From Xestospongia bergquistia (Eukaryota; Porifera; Demospongiae; Haplosclerida; Petrosiidae), in NCBI GenBank assembly GCA_963965975.1, contig OZ014412.1:15746349-15810348 (forward strand): a DNA stretch of 64,000 nucleotides. Direction: 5' to 3'. How positions within the stretch are numbered: position 1 is the stretch's first letter; each line of letters begins with the position of its first letter. The notes below the pieces were generated by a model, which did not search any database, was not told where the DNA came from, and was given only the letters and a program-made list of their open reading frames with translations. This document shows, piece by piece, positions 1 to 12,883 of the stretch. Position numbers and translations under genes: made by a program.

Positions 1-228
1 ATAAACTATGGTTACCCTTTGTTTGTGGTTAGCTGTAATGAACCTTAGATGTACTGACACTTTGTTAAATTAACCACAATCAGACTGCTGTATTACTCCC
101 ATTTTTTTATTGGTATATATACATTTATAGGATTCATTCAGAATGACAGTTATGTAACATTAATCAACAAAAATATTTTCTTGAATAATAATAACATCAA
201 CACCTCATTGTTTTTTTTTTATTTGTAG

Positions 229-3200
229 GCTTTGGATGGTTTCTTATTAATGATATCCAAGGATGGCCGTATTTTATATGCTACAGAATCCATATCTCAA
301 TATTTGGGACTTAGACAGGTACTTGAAGTTAAATGATAATAATCTTGCTACCTTATAAGTTGTACAAGTGTCATACAGTATAGTTCTATACTTTAAGAGG
401 GAGTTGGTTAGGGTGTGGTGAGTTAGTGTGGGTTCATAAGAATATCATTCACAAAGGAATTGGCCAATAAAATGACTCTAAAAGATATTGCTTTAAATTT
501 TTAATCTTCCAATATCAATATTTTCTATATATGATAGGCTACTGTTTAATAGAAAATTTAATAGTAGAAATGATATAGAATCCTTAAAAATTGTTGAATC
601 TTATTTTTGAACAGTCAAAGCAAATTTAAGACTGATAGACTGACATAATTTGTTAGTAGACTATCCAAGTATGAACATAGGAATAGTGAATATGTAACAG
701 GTATGGCTTTGTCACTAGAGTCGGTTACTAGAATTTGGTAAAGACAGGGATACTGTTACCAAGACAATTTGATTAACCCACACTGTATTACCAACATGAC
801 TATAACAGTCCATTGTTCCCAACTTGCTACCTCCTCATAAATATTAGTGTCTTGGTTAATTCAACTGTTGTATATAGTAAGTGTAAATTTGGCATTGATA
901 CATGCAGCAACAGGTCAACATACACCCTTCAATAAATAACAATAGAAACCACATTAAGAATATTTTACGACACAATCTAATAATAATTAATGAAAACAGG
1001 ATGTAAATTAATAGGATTGTTACATTCCTAACATGGTTGCAAATCATGTTGTTTGTTAAATGTTTATTGTTTATTTGCTTCATTTAATTCATTATAAAGT
1101 GTTAAGATAATGAAACAACTTTTTGTTGGACAACACAATGTTTTGGAGGCCAATTAAGTTGAATTAACTCCTACACATTTTTGCTATAATTAATATAGTG
1201 ATCAATTTGGAATGGATGAGTAACTGTAAACAGGTAGATAATATGTTCACTACTATAAGTTTTGACCTTATTACTACAGTTCTCTAGACCTTGCCAACAA
1301 TCTTCTAAGTGTCCAACCATTGTGGTTTCATTTTGGCCTCTGGATATTGACTTAATACTAATTTTTCCATTCATGAGTAGGAGCTAGTGCTTCGTTTCCA
1401 TATATAAGTTGTAACCAAACAAGCAGTTTATAGGTTGTAGGAATAATATGGTCGTGACTATTCTAGAACAAATTATAAGGCTGGTCAATTCATTCTAGTC
1501 TTTTCAATCCCACAACATACCAACTATTTTGTTTTTATAGGTTGATGTAATCGGTGTTCATGTTCAAGACATAATTCATCCTCAAGACTATTCAGATGTA
1601 GCTACTATTTTTCAAAGTCAAGGACGAGATCTGAGTCCTGAAATGGAAGCTCTTGGCAAAGACCCTATGAGGAGAAACTTTGTCGTTCGTATGAGATGTG
1701 CCTTTACTCCTAGTGTCCGCTCCATTTTGAGATGTTCAAACTTTAAGGTAACTAGTCATGTAGTTATAAGTAAGAATGACAAAAGAAGATATGGTATTAA
1801 CTCATACTAAGTTATTCTTCAACTTGTTCATCTGATTTTCATATTGAGCAAAAACATCAAAATGTTATGTGTAAGCAACCACACTTCAGCTATGCCTTAT
1901 TCAAATGTGGTTTAAGAAATACATTTTCTGTTATCTCATCATTTGGTTACATTGTTTGTCCACTCTTGGAGTAATTTGGCTTTGCATGAGTTTTGTGGTC
2001 TAACAAAAGCTGGCTTATCAAGTGAGCCAATCTTCGCATTATCACCGCAATTGTTTAAATCTTTTGTAAGGGATACCACAAAGTGTTAATTTGTAACTAT
2101 ATTTAAAAAAACTCTAGCAACTCCCCATTAATTAGGATATTCTGAATGACTTGAACCACTACTCTCAGCTGACTTAAACTACCAATATTTAATCCTATTT
2201 TATCATTGACTGTCTTAAATATTCTTCTACAGCTACAACATTAGTAGTAAACATTTATATATTATCTCTTCTTATAGCCAATCTACTGCTCAGCTTTCCT
2301 CAAGTTCTCAAATAAGAAAGTTAAAGATGGAGAATTCCTTGGAATGGTCGCTCTGTGCAAGTTAGCTAGTGTTATGAAAGTCCGAGAAATGTGTGTGGGT
2401 GCCTTCTTTAAGACCAAACACAGTCTTGATCTTGGCTACACTGCAGTAGATACAAGGTGACAATTGTGTCTGATATTTTGATTATCATTCAAGATTTTAA
2501 ATGTGTTTACCATGTAATGTGTCTTTATCCTTAATATTATATATGTACTTACTACAAGACAAAACATGCACCAAAGAAATGCAGAGTGTACACGTTGTTA
2601 TGTTTGTAACTTTTTATAGGATTCGTTGGATATTAGGTTTTGACCCAGCAGAAATGGTTGGACTGAAAGCTTATGAATATTTTCATCCTTCAGACCTTCT
2701 CGCTACATCAAGCTGCCATACAACATGTGAGTGATATAAACATCTAAATTAATGATTAACAAGACTAATTATAGTAATTCTTTGAGAACTTATGGTATTT
2801 AATTAAAATTGATGTTATACACAAAGCTAAGATTGTACCGACTGTAGTAAAGGGAAGCTCCCATCTATACTCATAATAATTACAATAAAGCCGCACTTGT
2901 CTTTATAGTTGATATTGTATTTTGATATTTCCCTTGGGCTCTTCCTTTGTATTATTTATTACTATAATTATGTAGATACGTCATTGAAGTTACTACATTA
3001 AGTCCAAATTTCACTTGTGAAAATGCACATTAACTGAAGCCATTAGTGTAGATACATCACAAATTAACCAATAATTATTCTTAAATAAACTCAGGAAATA
3101 AAAACAGCTCTTATCATAACAAGCTCTTCCTGTTATCTTAGTCATGACATAAGTCATGCATGTATGGAACATTGCCAAAATCTCAGTCAAGCAACTCAGC

Positions 3201-5532
3201 ACTTTCCTTACTAGTCTCAGTGTTTTTAGCAACGTGTATGCATTAGTAATTTATGGACATGTCATGACTTCCAGTTATCAAATTATAAAGGGGATGTCAT
3301 AGAATCTGTAACAAACAGTGTGGGTTAATATTGCTTAGTGTAGTGGTTAGTGTTACATGTGTATTAATTCTGTAGTGATCATTAAATTGAGTAATATGAT
3401 TAACACACTGCTTTTAGTTCCTCTATATATAAATTAGAGTTCAAGTCTAAGGGAACTATATTTTTTAGAAGCCCAGAGTCATCACTCTGGAGCCCGAACA
3501 CGCACACACAAGAGGTTTATTAGGCTTAGTTCCCATTGATCAAGGATTCTAACCAATTTAGAGTTTAGCCACAAATCTATAGCAATAGATGTGGGAAAGT
3601 AACTAAGTAAGTACAGCAAGTAAAGCTTTAAGCATAACTAGGAAATAGTTACATGTGTCTGCCCATCAGATTGTTTCACTGAAATTATGTACTCTAATGA
3701 TACTAAGAATGAGTTGTGACATCTCATAGAGTTATTATGCATATTGTGTTTCAAGATAACTCTCCCTCCAGCTTTGTTACTAATTATGCCTTAATTAATG
3801 TCCAGATAATAGGGTGACTTAGAAAATTTCATTGTCATTACTTTTTAGTACATTAAATGGCAGCAAATGTATTAAATAATGAATTTTTGTTACTGCTTCT
3901 GTTCTGTCTTTATAGTGCTTGCTAAGGGACGTTCTCACAGTCCATGTTACCGGTTTATGACAAAGTCAGGTGACTGGGTATGGGTAAGATCAAAGAGTTG
4001 TGTAACATATGATGCCCTCACTCATTTACCAAATGGACTCTCTCTTTATACATGGATTGTCAGGTAAGGATGATGATGCCCCTGCTAAATGAACTTAATA
4101 ATAATTAATCATACAACAATATTATTGTCAGTCAGTATTCTAATTAGAGCCCTTACAAATTTTACTTTCATTTTATATGAAATATAATATATAATATAAT
4201 ATATTTTAATAATAAAATATAATATATTTTATTTTATTTTATTTTTTTTATTTTAATGCTAATTTTCTCTTAGATTTGATGAAGAAGATGAAAGAATGAA
4301 AGCTATTCAGGCTGGTGAAGACCCTGGCAGTATTGGAATGAAAGACACGTCAGACCTTCTATCAGAATTGTGTACATCAGGAGGTTCTCTTAATATTCTA
4401 GAATTATGTAATCCTATGTCAACTACATCTTCACAAGACTCTAAAAATTTCCAGGCTAAAACAACAATGCCATACTCATCTACAGATATGATATCCCCTA
4501 AGCATGTCGGGCATCCACCACCAAATATAGTAAGCGTAGTTTCAAGTATTAACACCTTAAATGTTCATTGTTATGGTTGAATTTTATAATATTTTCATTT
4601 TTTTAGAACCCATTCCAATCTTCCATGCAAAGATATCAAACTACTCCCACTGCTAATATATCTAGTCCACCTTATGATCACAACCCATTGCCAAGTACCA
4701 CAGATCCGTTTATGGGAGTTGCCATGACTCAAATGACAGTAATGGTAAGCATTTTAGCCACTTAAAAAGTTTTTTCCATTGCTTGTATCCATGTACAAAG
4801 CTACATATCTCTTGTCTCTTTAACCAATTTAATACCATCACTCTTATCACCAAAATATTACAATTATTGCTTTTCATATTTTAGTCCACACCAGTGTCAT
4901 CACCGAACTGTTTTCAACTGAGTAGTTGCCGTCAGTCTTCTCTGGATAGCCATAGAGAGACCAGTCCTCCATATTCTTCAGAATGCGGTTATTCCTATTC
5001 AACACAAACAAGTCCTTCCAATTCCTTGAACCGAGGCAGTGCAAGTCCAACTGAGTTAACCTATTATCAACCATACAATTCACCCCCTTTTCTTAATTCA
5101 CCAAATGATTCCAGTTCTCCATACTCTGAATACCAACCTCAACATATACCATCACCTGGCAACTATTCCCACCAAGCACATATGCCCTCCTTTGCCATTG
5201 ACACAACTGCCTTCATGTCACCTCAAGAGCATATACCTCATGGTCAACCAATGCAGCTACCTATGGCTACAGGAAACATGCATCCAGAAGTTCCATTTAA
5301 AGTCCAATTTATCAAACCAGAACCCACTACTTTTCCAGTAGGAGGTTCCTTTTATGATCCCAATATGGCATGTGGTTACACCCAATATAGTGGATCATCC
5401 CATATTGAGCAAGTTAAAGCTCAATACACCAAAGTAGGCGTGGCTGGGGGTCATAATCGTCGTACGGCTAGACAAGATGATGCCGCTGCCATTCATGGGA
5501 TATCTCAGTGGCTACAACATTCAGTGCATTAA
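229..5532 (+). CDS. bHLH-PAS transcription factor (AhR/NPAS4-like), 5' end outside window
   Basis: This is a partial gene. Visible exons are 229-318, 1541-1747, 2278-2456, 2620-2726, 3916-4063, 4274-4529, 4607-4744 and 4885-5532; all phases chain and give about 590 residues to the TAA stop. Exons 1-2 encode PAS-A (starts ALDGFLLMISKDGRILYATE; later DIIHPQDYSDV). Exons 3-5 encode PAS-B (FKTKHSLDLGYTAVDTR, LGFDPAEMVGLKAYEYFHPSDLL, then a W-V-W strand). The last 300 residues are Pro/Ser/Gln-rich, as in transactivation tails. PAS-B looks closest to AhR, with NPAS4 an alternative. bHLH-PAS proteins bind DNA as dimers, usually with ARNT or BMAL. The bHLH exon must lie left of the window. An AATAAA lies at 5671. 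The orthology call is uncertain; family membership is secure. Confidence 0.85.
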
Positions 5533-6051
5533 TTTTCATGACCTTATTGTTTTTTTTATTTGGCTGTTCTTTGCAATGTCTTCATTCATTTCTTTTCTTT
5601 TGTAACTGAAATAATACGTATTTCCTACACTGATTCATAATTTTTGTACCTATTCAGATATCTTAGCACTAATAAACACATACAGAACATATATATTTGT
5701 TGTGATCATTTTGGTAGCAGTCCTTATTAATTTTATACAATCACCTAATTATCATGTGATGTTTAATATGTTATTATAGATATGGTCAATGACGAAAAGG
5801 CTGAAATACAATTTTATCTGTACAATGTATCATTGATGTAATAATCCAATGTTATCAACGTTTTTATAATTATTGTTTGGAAATATATTACTTAATAATT
5901 GAGAAATACTTGATAAAATGAAATACAGGGAAAAAAAGTTATTGTTACAAAGATTTCAAATAATGGGAATGAAATAAAAAGATATTAACACAACTCCACT
6001 AGGGGTGTTTGCTTTTGTTTAATGAAACATGTGACAATCACATGATTCACT
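5533..6051. other. Convergent 3' spacer between the two PAS genes
   Basis: This 519-bp spacer separates the two stop codons. It has an AATAAA at 5671-5676 for the plus-strand gene and otherwise only AT-rich sequence. I see no gene in it. Confidence 0.6.
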
Positions 6052-9000
6052 TCAAATATTCTCAACAATACCTATAGTGTTATGTGGTTTATTAGGTAAA
6101 GGTCTCTCCACATTTGTATGGTTGATCTCAATCGAACCCTCAATGTTACATGGAAAAGCAGATGACCCACTGCTTGTGTAATCTTGACCGATATTAACAG
6201 ATGTAACGTATGTCTGCATAAGTGGGGTTGTGATTCCCATGGGCATCATCATATGATTTCCACTTGTCATGTGACTCATCATATAACCATCAGCCATTTG
6301 ATTTGGTAACGGAGGACCACTGGCTTGAAAGCTATAGGGTTTTTGTGGCATCGCATAGGATGGGGGTGGTTGTTGTGGCATAAGAGGAAATCCAGGAATG
6401 CCTTCTTGTGTTGTGTATAATGAATACAATCCATAAGGATCTTGACCAGTTGGAAGAAATGGTACAACATTGTTCCCTTGCCAGGTTGGTTGAGGGGAAG
6501 CAAATGACTGGACGTATCCATTGTTATAAGGCATATTAGCTTGAGGAAGAAGTGGGTTAATAGATGGTGGTTGTGGGACAAACTGTTCTGATGGAAGAGA
6601 TGTATAAGTTGAATCTGCTTCAGTGACAACAACTGGAGAATATTCTTTCAAAGATGAAACAGCAGGAGATTGATTAAAATCACTGAGTGGTGATGCTACA
6701 TCAGATTGAGTTGAAACACTTGGTAAAGAGGTAGATACTGTCGATGTAGGCTTACTATTAGGAATGGATGCTGTATGTGAAAAGGATGACAAATCTGAAA
6801 CAGCTGATAATGACATAGGCAATATAACAGATGTACTCCCACTTGAAGGAATCGGATAAGGACAGTCATACTTTGGCTCAAGGCCTTTGGAAGTTTCATA
6901 TGCCACTACAGCATCAGCTACTTCTCCCCAAGATGCCAACCGGTCTAGATTTTTAGGAATTGATGACAGGACTTCCTCACGTCCATGCAGCAGAACATCA
7001 CGAATGGCTTCAGATACATCAGTCCTTTCAATTGCATTTATAATAGACTGAGGACCATTAACTTTACTTTTAGTCGGAATTTTAAATCGTTCATCGGCAT
7101 GAATACCAGCATCTTCCACTACTTCATCAGGTTTACCATACAGCTCTGTCTGCTCTATCATTTTTATACATCCCTCGGAGGCACTGGGTAAATAAAAGGA
7201 AATGAGTGATCGTTATTATTGGATAACAATAAATATTAAAAAACCATTTCTGCTTACCATACAACCTTAAAAGTAGCTTCCAGATACTTGGGTGTTTTAT
7301 TATCAGGTTCATATCTTGCCAGACCTTGTATTTGGACCCATACCCATTCTCCAGTATGAGTCATGAATCGAATTATAGGACTGACTGCTTCACCTGTAAT
7401 AAGTACTATAGGAAAATAAAAAAAAGTAAAATGCAATAATTAATAAGATAAAAAAAGTAGATCTAAGTGATAAATATATATCTTACAGGTTTTTAAACAA
7501 TGAATAGAGCGACGGTTGTCAGCAGGGTGTAAGAAATTGGTAATTACTGAGCCTTCAACATCTCCAATATCAAACCCAGTAATAGTATTCATCCTAGTAA
7601 ATCAAGTCATGCTAAAGTCACATGATTGTAATATGACTTACTTAGTATCAATACTAAGGATCTTTAGGTCCATAGTGGTGGTACTTGTGAATATCACTTG
7701 GGGTATTGTAAGCTCTATGATTGAAGATGATTCAATCCGTCGACACTCAGCAACTAGTCCAATAACTTCAGGACGTGTTTGAGATTTTTTAAATCCAAGT
7801 TTTAAATTTCCAGATACTTGAAGCATCTTAACAGAAAAGAGAAAACACATACAAATAATATAGACACCAATTTTAAAAAGTATTTAATATGATAATATAT
7901 GAGCTTGACAAATAAATATGTCACTGTATGAATATTGGACATTTAGTGTATTCATAATTATGGAGTATTTAATTATAAGGAGAGTAAACATTCATGAAAA
8001 GGTCAAGTAAATTCAAGGCATGACATACCACAGTACCCCCATATCTAGAAAGCTGTTTTTTTCCAGGAGATATTGAAGACTTAAATCTAACATAGAAGTG
8101 ACGATGTTGTTGAGCACGTAAACCTATAAACATTTTGATAACGAGCATCAATTGAGATATTGTATACCTTCAGGTTTTAGACTATCTCTAATAGTGTTAG
8201 CATCATCTTCGTGAGTTAATTCATAGATAGACTGGCCAATCACCTCTTGCTGGGTGATACCAACGTAATCAGACACTCCCTCAGACACAAATATGACCTC
8301 ACCAGTTGGAGATAAGACCAATAAAAATCCATCAAGTGCCTATAAAAAGAGACATTTTCAATCAATTGAGCATAATAAGAAGTTAGAATGTAAGTAAATC
8401 AAACCCTCACATATTTGAACAAAGACACAATGACAATGTAACAAAAAAACTACAAACTAATAAAGGACACAATGACAAGGCAGCAATTAAAACTATAAAA
8501 CTAATATCAAATTATAATATGATTAGGTGGGAGTCAATTCAGCTATTACCTTATTAGGAAAATCACCTAAGCTAATCTTATATATGTAATTTCATAAGGT
8601 CAGATCACAGCATGTCTAAATGTTACTGAAACATGATGTTATTAGTTCATAGAGTATGGGTACAATTAAGAGGAGTCAGATTCTCTCTGTTATAGCTTAT
8701 AAGTAACCCACAACACCTAACTCTCAGTATAAAGAGCTGAAGACAGCATTCTGTGGTAAATTTCCCCTAGCATAGTTTATCAACATAGTCATAACACTAG
8801 TAAGTCTTGCCATTGTGATCATTACCATCACGACATACTTTTACTAACAATCACCTCCAAATAAGGCAAGGATACATATGAAGTATTTATTGTACAGGTA
8901 GCAAAGGTCACAATAATAGTAAAAACAAGGACTGTGGCCATTAATGTGTCAAAAGCAGTTTAAAAAAACAATTCTGATATTCACAATATGTCTTAGCTAC

Positions 9001-10848
9001 AATCAACAATTACTTATACTGTAGTATGCCATGCATATTATCTTTAAAATACCTCTGTGAACAGCTGACTAAGAACAGCCACATCTTGCTTGTTAGCTGC
9101 ACTTTTCTGCCTAGAACCAGCACCAGCTAAGAACAAGACAGAGAAACCAGTTTACCAGACATCACATAGACATACAATTCAATTAATATTATCAATATGC
9201 ATTATTAGGATCAAGAGTATGTTGTCATAAGCACTGAAATACAGTCTAGTAATGACAGGTTACCCTTTTAGAATAGTAAGTGTTATCAAAAGAAATTATA
9301 GACAAGAAACAAGCACAATCTTGTCATCCATGATATAGTAACACTGTATGTATGCTATATTAATTTTGATATTAACTAGTTTTAAAATTTTAATTAAGCT
9401 TCCTTTTTTAAAAATGTTTAATTCTATTTAGTGGTTTTAAGTAGAGAGAAACAAAACTTCTATTATATGACTTGATTCAGCAAAAGACGAAAATAATTCA
9501 ACATCAACATCAATATAATATATTATAAACAGACTCCCACAAACAGATGGTCACTAACCACAAACTAAATACAAAATCTTTACTATCAAGAGGAAATATT
9601 ACATGATAATTGTCTCAATCAAAACGTTTTATATGACATGAGTAACAATATTGTGACAATAATAGATTAGAACATAAAGTTATGTGTACTATAGGATCAA
9701 AAAATTGAGGTCAAAATGTATTAATACTAAAATAAACGTGACTACATTTTTTAAGTCAAGCATGACATTTTAGGGCAGGTGTGCCAAACCTGTTAGGATT
9801 CTTAATACCACTATTCTTTGAACAGACAGGAAAAAAACAACCACATTGGTTAGCTAATTTGGACTAGTAAGACTATTACAAAAACCTATAAATGTTATCA
9901 TCTAAGTATAAAGTGCACATCCTTAATTGTTGGGTGTGAATGATTGAGTTATGTTACAATCTTCATAAATTACTACTATCTCATGTTTTCTGTTGTAACT
10001 GTTAAATACATTAATCAATCATCACTCCCTTAATTGTTTGAATTATCATGACAGCATAAGCCATTAATTTACTAACAGTTAATTAGTTTAACAAACTTTA
10101 TCCAAAGGAATCCTAATAGTAGAAACCACAATGTTTAGTAGGACACAAATTAAAAGGATAATAAACAGGTGTACAAATGACAAACATATTATTATGAAAT
10201 TAGTAAAATATGTAATAAAAATGCATAAGTTTATACACTATGCACTTTAAGTAAAGTGACATGTAGCTATTGGTAATTTAAAGAGTCTCAAATGAAGAAC
10301 AAAGCAGATGATCATTACCACATCAATCATACTTCATTCCAAAATCATACTATGCATTGAAGACTATTCTACTGTATTGTATCAGTTACATAGTACGTTA
10401 CTCCACAACAAATTAATTGTACAATGTTTAAGTTTTATTATCAGTTTCCTTACATGCTTCCCAGAAATCTTTGTATTTCATAAATGCTGATGTCAGCCTT
10501 AGGACTGAGATTTTATCTATACCGCTCCCTTTTTGCGACCATGGCAATAAAGATTCCAATTCATTTATTTCACTGTTTTGGTCTTTTCTACGTCTGTAGG
10601 AAGCCTTCTGTATTTTCTTACCCTCAGAACTAAAAGATATAATGGAGAGATTAGACAGCAGTTCAGTATATTAGTAATAAATTAATAATCCATTCAACTC
10701 CTTCAGTAAAATAGCTGTACATTCAACTACACTGAACTAAGTTCCTTTTTAGAATAAGTTATGCAAATATTTCTTTATTTTCACTTTTATTAGGTTTTTA
10801 TTGATAATGTAATCGTTTAAATTACCTGGGAATATGAGCAATCGGCAT
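6052..10848 (-). CDS. bHLH-PAS transcription factor (AhR/NPAS4-like), complete
   Basis: Nine exons: 10848-10826, 10629-10454, 9126-9053, 8339-8168, 8123-8029, 7826-7642, 7593-7487, 7405-7258 and 7183-6052. Phases chain into 703 residues from the first ATG. Residues ~10-65 form a bHLH: basic region SYRRRKDQ, helix NSEINELESLLPW, then DKISVLRLTSAFMKYKDFW, resembling the AhR pattern DKLSVLRLS. PAS-A starts at ALDGFLLVLSPTGEVIFVSE; PAS-B includes GFDIGDVEGSVITNFLHPAD and TGEWVWVQIQG. The last exon is a Pro/Ser/Met-rich tail. It is the tail-to-tail paralogue of the gene at 229-5532 and shares its 107- and 148-nt PAS-B exons. It is head-to-head with DHCR7. The partner (ARNT-type) and ligand are unknown. 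Confidence 0.9.
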
Positions 10849-11088
10849 CGTACGCACCAATGAACGACTTAAACGTCTTATCGATCGAACACAATATCTT
10901 CGCGAAGACTATCTGATAAACGAGACTGCTGGCTCCACACAACTTATAGAGTAAACTAAAAATTTATGAGGCAATCACGTGATCTAAGCACGTGTTGTCC
11001 TATATAACAACAGCTGATACCTCAGCTCATTTTTAATGATCTCCCAATTAATAAAGGTGACAGAACTGCCCTTGACTCCATCATTTCC
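10849..11088. promoter_or_regulatory. Bidirectional promoter, PAS gene / DHCR7, with tandem E-boxes
   Basis: The start codons of the minus-strand PAS gene (10848) and DHCR7 (11089) are 240 bp apart. The spacer holds two perfect CACGTG E-boxes at 10976-10981 and 10989-10994, separated by 7 nt. A TATATAA follows at 11001-11007, about 80 bp before the DHCR7 ATG. CACGTG is bound by bHLH factors, including SREBP/USF types and CLOCK:BMAL. Shared use by both genes is inference. Confidence 0.7.
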
Positions 11089-12883
11089 ATGATGAACAAC
11101 GAAAATGCAAACGGGATCTCCAATGGACGTAAAGATCCGAAACACTTTACAAATAGCAACCATAGTGCAAAGTCAACTGTTGCAAAGGAAGTCACATATC
11201 TCCATTCTCCTTCTTCAGCAGCTTTCTTGTTGTTTTCCTCTCCACTATTTGGTATGATTTTCGTTTTTATTATTGTAGAACTTCAAGGAGACGTGCTTGC
11301 TTTAATCAATATAGCTACACATAAAGAAAGTGTAGTTCATCTCTTCCAGAAGATTGTTGCAGATCATATCTTTGGTTCACGTCAAGCATGGACTATGATT
11401 GCAACGTTCTCTCTATTTCAGCTCATATTAATGCGTGTTCTACCTGGAAAGACCGTTAAAGGACCTGTTACTCCAATGGGTAATGTCCCAGTGTACAAAG
11501 CAAATGGGCTTTTAGCCTTTTTTGTTACAATGGTGACATATGTTGCTATTGTATATACTGGATTGTTTAATCCATCTGATGTTTACGATTATTACCTTGA
11601 TATGATTGGGGGACTTACTCTTTCTAGTATTGTCTTTGTATTACTTCTCTATTTTAAGGGACGATTTGCACCATCATCTACTGACAATAGTGTATCTGGT
11701 AATTTTTTATTTGACTTTTTCTGGGGAACCGAGTTATATCCTCGATTTTTTGGCTGGGATGTGAAGATGTTCACAAATTGTCGTTTTGGATTAATGGGTT
11801 GGGCTGTGCTGATCTTATCATATGCTTTAAAGCAACATGCTATGGGAACTCTTAGTGACAGTATGATAGTTTCTGTCGGTATTCAATTGATATATATTGC
11901 AAAATTTTTTCATTGGGAGATGGGATATATGAAGTCACTTGACATTATGCATGATCGTGCTGGATTTTATATTGTAAGTTGATACATTGAATACAGGCAC
12001 AAAGCCAACTTAAGTGAAACCACATGACTGTTTAAGCTAAACCTCATTAAGCAGTAGTCAAAGTGATAGGTTTGGCAATGATCTGACAAGCATCATTTAG
12101 CAAGTGGGCAAAGGAAAGCTTGTCCATTACTGTATATGTGCATGTCTTAGTTGTTTTAAATATATACTCTTTCTTTAATTAAGGGTATTTCCTCAACATT
12201 TGTAAACTTTGCTAATTTTAGTCACATAAACAAAATAGTTTTTGTTTACTTGCAATATCATTATAAAATAACATTGTCACAATTTGGTTTATAAACACAC
12301 TTAGCTGTATTCGTTATTGTTCATATAACTACCTTACCTTTTTGTTTTCTTTCTTCACTTCTCCTATATTTAGTGTTGGGGTTGTCTTGTTTGGGTTCCT
12401 TCTGTATATACTTCTCATTCTCTCTACCTTGTAAACCATCCAGTTCATTTAGGTCTAACACTTGCTGTTACAATCTTCATTATTGGAGTATTTTCAGTAT
12501 TTATCAACTACCAAGCTGATGCCCAACGAGAACTTGCTCGAAATACTGATGGAAAGTGTCTCATTTGGGGTAAGCCCCCTGAAATACTTCGTTGTACCTA
12601 CAAGACTACAAGTGGAGAAATAAAGAAAAGCCTCCTTCTGGTTTCAGGATGGTGGGGAGTGTCACGTCATTTCCATTATGTGCCGGAACTAGCAGCTGCA
12701 TTCTGTTGGTCTGTGCCTGCTCTGTTTGATAACCCTCTTCCTTATTTTTATTTCGTGTTTTTATTTATTTTATTAACACATCGTTCTATCCGTGATGACA
12801 AGCGATGTCAAGAAAAGTATGGAGAATACTGGAAGACATATTGTAGTCGCGTTCCTTATCGTATTATTCCTTACATTTTTTAA
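11089..12883 (+). CDS. DHCR7: 7-dehydrocholesterol reductase
   Basis: Two exons, 11089-11973 and 12374-12883, give 464 residues; human DHCR7 has 475. The enzyme uses NADPH to reduce the C7-C8 double bond in the last step of cholesterol-type synthesis, in the ER membrane. The protein is multi-pass. It carries the sterol-reductase signature GNFLFDFFWGTELYPR (~residues 204-219). It also has DGKCLIWGKPP, the LLVSGWWGVSRHFHYV motif and the C-terminal ending DDKRCQEKYGEYWKTYCSRV then PYRIIPYIF. These match DHCR7 more closely than lamin B receptor or C14 reductase, and there is no Tudor domain. EBP, which acts two steps earlier, lies 22 kb away. Confidence 0.95.

Noticed and set aside
4307-4555. 82-codon minus-strand frame
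   Set aside because: Antisense shadow of a PAS-gene exon.
11089-12883. Lamin B receptor or C14-sterol reductase
   Set aside because: No Tudor or nucleoplasmic domain; motifs and the C-terminus fit DHCR7 better.
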